Under the pieces are notes generated by a model that ran no database searches, was not told the origin of the DNA, and saw nothing but the letters and a program-made list of their open reading frames with translations. DNA of 64,000 nucleotides from Triticum aestivum (taxonomy: Eukaryota > Streptophyta > Magnoliopsida > Poales > Poaceae), in NCBI RefSeq assembly GCF_018294505.1, contig NC_057804.1:254580989-254644988 (forward strand), written 5' to 3'. Positions 32,662 through 43,107 of this stretch are shown here, piece after piece. Both the position numbers and the translations under genes were made by a program. The first letter of the stretch is position 1, and every line of letters starts with the position of its first letter.

Positions 32662-33144
32662 TGTTGGTGTCAAAACCGGCGGATCTCGGGTAGGGGGTCC
32701 CGATCTATGCGTCTTAGGCTGATGGTAACAGGAATCAAGGGACACAATGTTTACCCAGGTTCGGGCCCTCTCGATGGAGGTAAAACCCTACTTCCTGCTT
32801 GATTAATATTGACGATATGAGTAGTACAAGAGTAGATCTACCACGATATCGTAGAGGCTAAACTCTAGAAGCTACCCTATGATGATTATGATTGTAATTG
32901 TGATCGGCCTTCTAAGGACCAACCTCTCCGGTTTATATAGACACCGGAGAGGGCTATGGTTTACACTAAGTCATTTACAAGGAAGGAAATACAATATCCG
33001 GATCGCCAAGCTTATTTTCCACGCAAAGGAGAGTCCCATCTGGACACGGGCCAGAGTCTTGAGTCTTGTATCTTCACGCTCCAATAGTCCGGGCGATGTA
33101 TATAGTCCGGCTGTCCGGATAACCCCTAATCCAGGACTCCTTTA
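32662..33144 (-). repeat. 3' LTR of element H
   Basis: It is the reverse of the F-type LTR: plus strand starts TGTTGGTGTCAAAACC and ends GGACTCCTTTA, which corresponds to a mutated TGAGGGAGTCC terminus. A TATATAAA box lies on minus. The adjoining GTAGCCCCTGAACCAGG (33145-33161) is the polypurine tract read in reverse. Confidence 0.9.
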
Positions 33145-33686
33145 GTAGCCCCTGAACCAGGCTTCAATGCTGATGAGTCGGGCGCGCATTCTTGTCTTCG
33201 GCATTGCAAGGCGGGTTCCATCTCCGAATACTCCAAAGTAATTATCAAACACTTAGACAGTGTCCGGATCTGCGAGATGATCTTCACATACTATTGTAGG
33301 GAACATAGCATAAATCTGATTTGCTAGCAATCTTCGTACATCGTGCCCTTGCATCGTGGCCTGGTTCAACACGAACCGGCGTTTCTCACCCCACCTCAAC
33401 TCACATTGCGAGGCGGTTTTATTGGCATGTCTTGCCAAAGCAGAGATCGTGTTCCTCTCATTACGGGATCTTGCATCAATATGGGCGTGCGTGACCTCAT
33501 GACGACCATTGGTATGACTCCGTGTGTTTTTAGATAACCCTCAAGAGGTCACGCTGAGGACTCTTGATATTCACCCCCTTTATGAAGGGGCCGAGGCCTA
33601 TGCCTCTTTTCCACCTGCCTTGCACCTTCTCGCACCTCGAGTTCCAACACCCGAGACCTAAGCTCCAACACCCCAGATCCTCCAAT
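33145..33686 (+). promoter_or_regulatory. Upstream region of the antisense gene in H
   Basis: This 542-bp stretch between LTR and ATG has a TATA-like CTTTATGAAG at about 33578-33587 in the spot where A has TTTATAAG. It is probably a decayed core promoter. Confidence 0.3.
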
Positions 33687-36644
33687 ATGTCCGGATCCAA
33701 CCCTCAAGGCCGGTGGGTGGCCTCCTCGATCCAAGAGGAGGACATTGCCAGGCTTAGGGAGGTCGGATACCTGACCGCCGACATCCAGCACAGGCTTCCT
33801 TCTCGAGGGCAGGTCATCCCTACACCGGAGCCCAATGAGAGCATCGTGTTTGTTCCTCACTTCCTCCGCGGCTTGGGCCTCACCCTTGATACCTTTGTGA
33901 GGGGGCTCATGTTCTATTACGGGTTGGATTTTCACGATCTAGCTCCGGATGCTATCCTCCATATCTCGCCGTTCATCATTGTGTGCGAGGCTTTTCTCCA
34001 CGTCACTCCACACTTCGGCTTATGGCTCAAGACCTTCAATGTGAAGCCGAAGATGGTCGAGGGGCGACATGCGGAGTGCAGAGGTGTTGTAATAAGCAGG
34101 AACGCCGATGCCCCATGGCCAGAGGGTTCTTTCCCAGAAGTATCCGATGTATGGAAACGGAGGTGGTTTTATGTCACGGCTCCGAGAGGCACAAAGTGGG
34201 TGGCCGCCCCCGAGTTCCGCTCGGGCCCTCCGCCATAATTGGCGTCATGGACCGACATAGGGCGGAATTGGGGGCCCGCCGGTGATGTTCCGATACTACA
34301 AAGCCATATCTGGGAGCTTCTTGAGAAGGACATTAACCTTGTCAGCATAATTCAAGTAATGCTAATCCGAAGGATGTTGCCGTGCAAACGCCGGCCTCTT
34401 CGGATATGGGAGTTCAATCCAGAGGGTCCGTAGACTATTAAGCACTTCTTCGGCTCGAAGGGATGTGTAAATTATTCTTCGGACCACAAGTAAAGTGTCC
34501 GAACACCACCGAGGATGCGGGCCTAAGCTGCAATCGCCTAGATGCCCAAATAACCTTAAACCGGACACTTTGTTTTTATTTGTCATAGTCATTATTCTGA
34601 AAACCCTCCGTGGCCAGGAATGGCTCAGCAAAGCAGAGAGGATCAGGTGTCCGGCGCCACTTCCTGAAGGCTCGCCTGGTCCAACCGTTGCCAAGATGCT
34701 TGGCCGGGTGATCAGCAAAATGCCCTTAGGGAAAAACGAAGGAAAGGACAGTGAAGCCGAACTTCACACACTGCGCATCCGGACCGGGGGAATTGCTTCC
34801 TCCCCAAAGGAGGATAGTCTGGGAGGGGAATCCGAGGCCACCTCCCCGCGCGGGAAGAAAAGGGCCGCCTCCAAAGACTTGGAGACGGAGATTGTCAAAC
34901 AGGGAAAGAAAGTGTCACCGGGGGGCTCTGCCCCGATGGGCATCCTCACCATGTCATGCCCGCCAACGGGCCAGCCCTCAACCGAGTCATAAGTTAATCG
35001 TTAATTCGAAGGTACTACGTTTCTCCGAGATCAATAACCAGGATTCGTCTTTTGCAGTCTGGCTAGCAGCTTTTCTCAACAAAGCTCGTCTTCGGGGGAT
35101 CTTCCTCCGAAGATGATGGAGAGTGAGACCCCGCCAACCTCTCCGCCTCATGAAGCGGGCGACACCGAGGTGTCGTCATGCAGGAGCCCGGATCTGCCAA
35201 AGCCGGAAGCTAATACGTCACCTGCCCTGAGCCCGGAGCATTTGGCTCCCATGGGGGGCGATAAGGGTCTGGCACTGTTCGATGTCCGGCCGGACATACT
35301 AACAAGTCTTCTGGAGCGAGTTGCGCTCTCGTAGGAGCACCGCTCATTAATGAGCATGGTGCTCAAGAATATTTCATCCGCCACAAGCGGTTTGAATGAA
35401 GCATGTACGAGCCTGCTCAGAGTCTTTGAGGTATGTAGTAAAAATACACTATTTTTTGACTGTGAGGCACGCGCTAGGTGTGCTCCATATGGATAGTAGC
35501 CCCTGAGACTCTGGTTGCCCGCCCTAGGAGGAAAACGGGGGATCATATAGTAATGATTGCCCTGTACCTATGCGCAGGTATCTAAGGGTCTGGCAGCCGA
35601 CCGGTCCGTTGAAGTTGCCGAGCTAAGGAGGCAGATCGAATCTATTGATGCCGATATCACGCTGGTGAACGAGCGGCTGAACGAGTCACAAAGTATGTGC
35701 TCTGCTTTCCTTACTATGTTCTATAGGAAAATATGAGAAGGTCATAATATTAATGCAATGTGTTTGCAATGCAGATGGTGCTGCTGCCGTGGAAGCCCTG
35801 AGGGAGGAAATTGCCTAGGCCAAGGAACAAGCTTGGGTTAGCAATGCGGCTTCACTAAAGGCGGCCGAAGAGTTGAGAGCCGAACAGGTTGCTCATCGCC
35901 AGAGCGAGGAAAAGATAGCCGAAATGGTTGTAGAGTTGAAAAATGCCGCCGACTAGTATGAACTCCTTGAAAAAGGAGAATAAGGTTAGTTCGGCCGACC
36001 TAAGCAAGGCACGTAATGCCACCAAGGAGATGTGGACCGAGGTCAGGGGTGTGCTGGAGGAGCTTCAACATGCTGGTAAAATTGCGGCTGGGGACTCCTA
36101 CTTAATGCGGACGAAGTTTTTGGATCCGAAGTATGCTCCCCTGGATGGATGCTAGAGTCCTGTAGACGCGTATGAGGACTTGGGGAAGAGTACAGCTGAT
36201 GCAGCCAAGTTTTTCAAGGATCAAGGTGATAAAGAAGTGGATAAGCTTTTCTTGTCTTAATTCAATGCTCCCGTGCGCCCACTGCCATTAAGTGAGAAGA
36301 TGGCTGGTGTGGCAGAGCTTCATAGGCTGTTCGAGCATGCAATGCGGTCTGTAATAGACCATCTTTGGCCGAAGGGGCCTAAGCTGGACAATTACTTTGC
36401 CTTGGTGCAATAATTCCTTGGGGCCGTGCCTCAGATCGACGCCATGAGAAGGTCGGCGTGCATAGAGGGTGCACGAATGGCTCTTGCCCGCGTTAAAGCC
36501 TATTGGACAGATATGGAGGCCACCATTGTAGCGACCCAGAATCCGGCGGGAGGCCAGTATCCGGTCGAGCACTACTTGGAGCAGGTAACAGAAGGTGCCC
36601 GCTTAATAGGTGCGCAGTGCTCAAAGAATATATTGTTCGAGTGA
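33687..36644 (+). pseudogene. Antisense gene of H (Transposase_28-like), decayed
   Basis: The ATG at 33687 opens 183 codons with the family pattern: FVPHFLRGLG, LMFYYGLDFHDLAPDAIL, VCEAFL then HFGLWLKTF. After a TAA (34236-34238) the same frame goes on with LASWTDIGRNWGPAGDVP and RRMLPCKRRPLRIWEFNPEGP. Later exon-like blocks are bounded by GT-AG signals: 35058-35430, 35578-35692 and from 35775. The end piece (KAYWTDMEATI, QYPVEHYLEQV) closes at 36644. Several stops and at least one frameshift make it non-functional. Its C-terminal part is unlike those of A and F, with less coiled coil. Confidence 0.7.
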
Positions 36645-37887
36645 AAAAGCGAATCATTGTAAAAACAATGTTATTTTGATTATGGGGCTATATTTATACT
36701 TTGTTCCCGAAAGTATTATTTGTGCCTCCTGTGCGGCCGTTTTTATGTCTATGTGTGATTCTGAAAGTTAGTAGTCGTTGGCTTCAGCCCCCACACATAC
36801 AATGCGGGGGGGGGGGGGGTTCGTGAAAAATATGCATAATCACACTTGTTCCAACGTCTTGGTCCAGTAAGGAGGTGATTGCATGTCGAACTAGGCAAGC
36901 AGACTATATAGCTGTAACACTTTCACTTAGCCATAGGAGTTTGACAGTGGGGCTACTATGTAGCCCCTAGTACTTTTGCGTGCATCCGAATACGGGCGCA
37001 TATGTACATGGCCGGGAAATAGCCCTTCGTTAATGCGGAGGAATCCTAAAGATTTCGGTGAGTGTTCGAGTGGTTGAACAGTCTCACGCTGTATCATGAC
37101 AGTCAGTTTTCGGCTTTCTCTACTGATGTGCTCATCTGGAATAACCAGGGCACAATCGCAGTAGTTCTCCTTTGGCGGCCTTAGCCGATAAGAACGGAAC
37201 ATAAGGCGGCAAACCCAGGAGCCGAGCAAACCCAACATTTGACCAAAGACATGATTCGGATCTGATGCATATAAGGCCGAACTCGTGATGCCGAACACTC
37301 CCGAAGGTATTCGGACTTTATAGCAGAAAATGGGCTGAAGAGTCCCCATTCATTATAAACCCTGTATTTCCAGGTATGTGCATTAGTCTGTCGTGGCGAG
37401 ATGCCAATCACGACAGTATCCTCTGTTGGTATGGAACCCATGGGATGTTTAAACAACAAGAGGCAATAGAAAAAGGTTTACACAGGGGCTTAATCTAAAA
37501 GTAAACCTCTTGAGCGGGGCCCTGCTGCATGTCTGCACCTTTGTCTCCGTTGTGCCATATCCTGGAAGGGTATCACGCGAACGTTGTAGGTAGAAAAGAA
37601 AACTCCTGTAGGAGAGTACAATGTAAGTATGCGGTGGATAGTAAAAGTGTAAGATGTTGGCCTGCCAATAAGGTTGAGCCAAGTGTGGGGCTATATTAAG
37701 TATTTATAGCCCCCGGTGTCCTCTATGGGATTTCATATACGGTGCCTTGGTTCAGTTTTATCTGGGCTGCCGGACTCGTCTAACCGTGTATGTGGTATTA
37801 ATGACCAGTCATGTATTCTGATATTGGAGGCTGCTTATAGTCCGGCCGCTAGGGCCGTCGCGTGTTCCTCTGCGCGTGAAGAGCGCT
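36645..37887. other. Non-coding replacement of pol in H
   Basis: 1.24 kb between the end of the antisense gene and the protease end. No RT, RNase H or integrase motif is found on either strand. A run of about 16 G lies at 36805-36820. The pol block was apparently deleted or replaced in the ancestor of H. Confidence 0.65.
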
Positions 37888-38901
37888 CTATTGTTCCGTT
37901 AACGGTATGACGCCACGTGGACCGGGTATCTTGAGTGTAAGGTAGGCATAGTGCGGTAATGCGTTCAAGCGGGCGAAGGCCGTTCTTCTAAGCAATGCAT
38001 GATAGCCACTTTGGAAGGGTGCAATAGTGAAGAGTAGTTCTTCGCTTCTAGAGTTGCCTGGGGAGCCGAATGTTACCTCTAGTACGACGGAGCCCCTGCC
38101 ATAGGCTTCAACGCCTAGGATCACCCCTTCAAAGGTGGTGTTGCTTTGGCTAATTCTGGATGGGTCTATCCCTATCCTGCGGATAGTGTCCTCATATATT
38201 AAATTGAGACTGCTGCCGCCGTCCATGAGGACGTGGGTGAGATGGTATCCGTTGATTATTGGGTCAAGCACCAAGGCCTCTGATCCTCTGCGCCTAATAC
38301 TAGTTAGGCAGTCCGTGTGATCGAAGCTGATTGGACATGCCATCTAGTAGTTAGGTTTGGGAACGATGGGCTCTATATCGTACGCGTCTTTGAGCGTGTG
38401 TTCGTGCCTTCTCGTGGATGTGTGAGTCGCGTGGATCATGTTTACTGTTTTAACCTCTGGTAGGAATTTTTTCTGTCCCCCAGTGTTCGGCTGGCGAGGT
38501 TCATCCTCGTCTTCACTTGGGGTTTCCCTTCCCTTGTGTTCGGCATTTAATTTGCCGGCCTGCTTGAAGACCCAGCACTCTCTGTGTGTGTGGTTCGCAG
38601 GTTTGTCGGGGGTGCCATGAATTTGGCACAGTTTGTCCAGGACTCTGTTCAGACCGGACGGTCCCTCTTTACTGCGTTTAAATGGCTTCTTTTGCTGATC
38701 AGGTCGAGAGCCCCTGAATCCGGCATTGACCGTTGTGTTGTCTGGGCTCTCTTCCTTGTTCTGGTGTTTGTTTTTATTACGCCGTGGCTTCCCATTTCCG
38801 TCCCTTATTTCCATTGTGCTTGGGTCGCTGGTGCCCTTACGGGCCAACCAGCTATCTTCACCCGTGTAAAAGCGGGTCATAAGGCTTGTTAAGGCTGCCA
38901 T
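37888..38901 (-). pseudogene. Zinc-knuckle and protease part of H gag-pro
   Basis: The upstream half (38344-38901) has LNRVLDKLCQIHGTP then HTHRECWVF, the CxxH-type knuckle. The downstream half (37888-38343) has VLMDGGSSLNLIYED of the aspartic protease and AFARLNALPHYAYLTLKIPG. The frame reads across 38343 through a stop (NY-stop-MACPISFDHTD). It ends shortly after IPLTEQ without entering RT. Confidence 0.8.
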
Positions 38902-40961
38902 TGTCCTTGGCTTTTCTTGGCCGAGGTGTCTGGCGAGCCACTCGTCGCGGATGCTGTGTTTGAATGCTGCTAATTCTTCGGCGTCCGGACAATCGACAAT
39001 TTGATTCTTCTTAGTGAGGAATCTGTTCCAAAGTTTGCAGGCGGACTCTCCGGGCTGTTAGATTATGTAACTTAAATCGTCCGCATCCGGAGGCCGGACA
39101 TAAGTCCCTTGAAAATTGGCCCTGAAAGCATCCTCGAGTTCCTCCCAACTCCCAATTGAATTTTCGGGGAGGCTCTTCAACCAGTGTCGAGCTAGTCCCT
39201 TCAACTTGAGCGGAAGGTACTTGATGGCGTGGAGATCATCTCCACGAGCCATGTGAATATGCAGGATAAAATTCTCAATCGAGACCCCTGGGTCTGTCAT
39301 TCCGTCGTATGCCTCTATGTTCACAGGTTTAAAACCTTGTGGAAATTCATGGTCCAGTACTTCTTCGGTGAATCACAGGGGGTGAGCAGCCCCTCTATAT
39401 CTGGACATGTTGTGGCATGCCGTCAGCTGTTGTTGTGTCCGGTGTTTATTCCGAACTGGTATTTGGTTGGTACGATCATTTTGGTGACCATAGTCCCTCG
39501 CCGGGGTGTGTCCCTTAGATCCGTAGATGGACCTGGCCACGCCGGCTTTCTTATCCAGGTGCTCGCGTAGATCGTCCGTGTTGTTGTGGTTATGAAGTGG
39601 TACGTCTGGCCTCCTGGTCGTGTTATTCTTTGATGGAATGGCCTCGTCGTCGACTTATGGCAATAGCTTGCGTTTTGGATAGCTCTTTGTATGGCGATCA
39701 TCGCCGTATCTTTCTTCAGTGTCTAGCACTTTATTCCATCTGTGATTGAGCGTTTCCTGTGCGGCTTTTAGCCGTTGCTTCTGCTTCTTTAGACTTCTTG
39801 CTATGGCCATCAGCCTTCTGTGGAGGTTATCTCGCTCCACGCGTTCTTCCAGGATGATGAATGCATCGTCGTCCGGACTGTGTTCTTGTCCTGGGGCGGT
39901 TTGATGGACTCGTCCCTCGGGATCATTATGATCGGGCGTCTACTCCGAATTGGGTTTGGCGTGACCTGGCTCATCCTGCTCCATCCCTGGGTCCATGTGG
40001 TCGTTATTGCCTTTGGAGTTGACTCGTATGTCGATCTTTCTGGCGCTCTTGTCGCTATTTTTACTGTTGCTGGACTTTTAGCGGCGTCTGCGCCGTTGTT
40101 TTGTCTTTTGCCCGAGGGTTTTATCTTCTGGATTGTCGCCGTCGTCCTCCTTGGGCGTATCCACCATGTATATATTGTGTGACGAGGTAGTAGTCCAGCG
40201 CCCCAGAGGTTCTCAATCTTCTCCTGCATTGTCGTCCATACCGCGGATGCCTTCGGAGTCGAAGTCAAGCACGTTGGTTAGATCATCGACCATGGCAATG
40301 AAGTGGGTGGTGGGTGGGCAGCGAATTCTTTCCTCTCCTGCTTCGCACTCGAGCCGGACATAGTTCGGCCAAGAGCCTCCTGACAAAGAGAGAGACTTTA
40401 ATGAGTTCATCATGTCACCGAAGGGCGAGTGCAAGAAGATATCAGCAGCGGTAAACTCCATTACCGGAGCCCGACCAGGCTCGGCCGGCTCGGGAGCGCG
40501 CGGACTGGAACCTATGACTGGACACGAGTCTGGGGGTCCGGAGTCACAGGCTTCCTTAGAAGTGAGGCCGGTGTTCAGCTCTACCGCCGATGAGTGTGCG
40601 GCCTGCGGGGCGGGGTCCATCCCTCCATCCTTAGGCAATGCAGCCTGCTCGGATTTAGGTCCGGGGCTACTGCTCGGGTGATATCGCGAGCATTGTCCAA
40701 CAGCAGGTCTAAGCCATGCTCATCGTGACTGTCCGGTGCTCCTGGCACAGGCCCGAATCCGTCAAAGATCAAGTCCCCGCGAATGTCCGCCGTGTAGTTC
40801 AGGTTTCCGAATTTGACCTTGTGGCCAGGGGCGTAGCTGTCGATCTGCTCCAAATGGCCAAGCGAATTAGCCCGCAGTGTGAAGCCGCTGAACAGAAAGA
40901 TCTATCCGGGGAGAAAAGTCTCGCCCTGGACCGTCTCGCTGATGATGATTGAAGGAGCCAT
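38902..40961 (-). pseudogene. gag: Gag of H
   Basis: The ATG at 40961 follows the primer site by about 30 bases and opens MAPSIIISETVQGE. A TAG soon interrupts it. Pieces then read HLEQIDSYAPGHKVKFGN and TAADIFLHSPFGDMMNSL. At 39058-39324 the Retrotrans_gag core reads NIEAYDGMTDPGVSIENF, LPLKLKGLARHWLKSLPEN and SWEELEDAFRANF. Stops and shifts are numerous. The N-terminal sequence is unlike gag of F although the LTRs match. Confidence 0.75.
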
Positions 40962-41007
40962 CGACCTTGCAGCGACGACATAGAGGAACTCTCAATGAAA
41001 GAACCAA

Positions 41008-41490
41008 TGTCGGTGTCAAAACAGGCGGATCTCGGGTAGGGTGTCCCGATATGTGCGTCTTAGGCTGATGGTAACAGGAAGCAAGGGACACAATGTTTAC
41101 CCAGGTTCGGGCCCTCTCAATGGAGGTAAAACCCTACTTCCTGCTTGATTAATATTGACGATATGAGTAGTACAAGAGTAGATCTACCACGAGATCGTAG
41201 AGGCTAAACCCTAGAAGCTAGCCTATGATGATTATGATTGTAATTGTGATCGGCCTTCTAAGGACCCACCTCTCCGGTTTATATAGACACCGGAGAGGGC
41301 TAGGGTTTACACGGAGTCGGTTACAAGGAAGGAAATACAATATCCGGATCGCCAAGCTTGTCTTCCACGCAAAGGAGAGTCCCACCCGGACACGGGCCGG
41401 AGTCTTGAGTCTTGTATCTTCATGCTCCAATAGTCCGGACAATGTTTATAGTCGGGCTGTCCGGATACCCCCTAATCCAGGACTCTCTCA
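41008..41490 (-). repeat. 5' LTR of element H
   Basis: This 483-bp partner of 32662-33144 starts TGTCGGTGTCAAAACAGG and ends GGACTCTCTCA on plus. The TATATAAA promoter box is on the minus strand near 41280. The primer site adjoins at 40989-41007. Confidence 0.92.
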
Positions 41491-41495
41491 CCAGA

Positions 41496-42692
41496 CTCTC
41501 CGGCTGGGCGGCTTCGTCATGGTCTCCCGTACGGCCGCCACACCGACGAAGACTTCTCGGGTCATCAAGAACAACCTCCACTTCAGCTCAGAATTCACCG
41601 AGCAGATGGATCCGATAGAGCTCTCCTCCCTGAACAAGCTCTTGGAATGCATCGCCTCCCTAGGAGTCGCTACGGACTTCGATCGGATCGGGCTTAAACC
41701 CGACCAAAGGGAGATTAACTCTCCGCCGGTCACACATCAGATACCGGTGGTGGAGGAACAAAACAACGATTCTTCCTCTATTTTGAGGACGAACTATGTC
41801 CGGATTCCCAAGCTCTCCGAGCCGGATACCCGTCTACGGGAGGACATGGCCCAGGCTCCTAACTTAGAATCGGGCAATGGGCCACAAATATTGGGCAACA
41901 TCGCGGAGGCCAGCTGCCAAGCTCGGGAGCTCCTTTGCCCCTGGGTCTCAGATCGGATCAAGTTTTGGACTTAAGTATACCCACCCACCCAGACACAAGT
42001 GATATTTCCCACATTAGACAGTACATCACTTCTGGGCCAGATTCCTCCTTGTAATGAGCAAGGTTAAGGACTGTCGCGAGGAAGACGCAATGTCATTCTT
42101 TCGCAAAAATTGCACGGACAAGGGAATTCTGAATGCCATAAGTCACCATGACATAGCACACTTCGCCGACTTTGCGGCCATAGTACAGAAGTACTGCGCG
42201 ATGGAAAGCGCTTGGAAAACCCAAACAAAATTCTGGGATCCTCCGGCTCTTACTAAATCCCTCGTCCGAACTAAAAGGGTGCGCTCTCGCAAGTCACCCA
42301 AACCAATTACAAAGAAGCCAAAGCCCTTTACAGGGTGTGGAACCTTACTAGAGGGATGGCTCAACAAGCCATGCAAAGTTCACAGCACACTGGGCGTCAC
42401 ACCAACACACAACCTTAGAGCATGTAGGATACTCCGGCAGGTGGCCAAGAGCGGCGAGGACCTCCTCATCAACAATACCGCAGAGCACCATCCCACGGAG
42501 AATAAAAACACAGTACTGACAGTCTTCGAGACTTTCGCCTCAAACAATAGGCGCAAGCGAGCACTCCGCAACCTCACCGAAGTCTGCCACGTTGCAGCAA
42601 TAAATCCGTGGAACGACACGGCCATAACCCGTCAACACCAGCGACGAACCTCAATTCCAAACAGTCTGAGCACCAGCCGCTTTTGTCCTTAG
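41496..42692 (+). pseudogene. gag: Gag of F after insertion H
   Basis: The frame continues with GGFVMVSRTAATPTK and FTEQMDPIELSSLNKLLE to a stop at 41974. A shifted block 42054-42692 has MSFFRKNCTDKGILNAI, then a basic stretch and the knuckle relic PCKVHST with HNLRAC. The usual capsid core (LP-x-SI-x-SW) is not seen, so an internal deletion around 41960-42060 is likely. Confidence 0.65.
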
Positions 42693-43107
42693 TCGAATTG
42701 TGGACGGCTTCCGGCTTACTAAAGTGCTCATGGACGGCGGCAGCGGATTAAACTTCATCTATGAGGAAACTCTTAACAAAATGGAAATAGATAAGAGCCG
42801 CATTGAGCAAAGCAGCATGACCTTCAGAGGAATCATCCCTAGTCGGGAGGCACGATGCGCGGGAAAAATTATGCTGGATGTGGTATTCGGCACGCCGGAG
42901 AATTATAGGTCCGAAGAAATCATATTCCAAGTGGCCCCGTTCAGTAGTGGATACCACACCCATTTAGGGTGGGATGCATTCACAAGCTTCCAAGCTATAC
43001 CCCATTATGGGTACATGAGTCTCAAGATGCCTGGGCCCAATGGAATCATCACCCTAGCTAGTGATCCGGACATAGCACTCCACGGCGAAAATAAAACCGC
43101 CGCACTA
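42693..43107 (+). pseudogene. Protease region of F, cut by element I
   Basis: It has DGFRLTKVLMDGGSGLNFIY, the aspartic protease core, then FSSGYHTHLGWDAFTSF and YMSLKMPGPNGI. The frame is open up to the CACTA target site at 43103-43107, where element I begins. Confidence 0.8.

Larger units (their letters stand above)
32662..41490 (-). mobile_element. Element H: non-autonomous Gypsy element without pol
   Basis: This is an 8,829-bp element with 483-bp LTRs at both ends and a perfect CCAGA duplication (32657-32661, 41491-41495), inserted 108 bp inside F in the opposite orientation. It keeps gag, zinc knuckle, protease core and the antisense gene, but no RT, RNase H or integrase can be found in the 1.2 kb where pol should be. 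It would need enzymes from an autonomous relative. LTRs differ at about 30 positions by hand count (about 6 percent). Confidence 0.9.
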
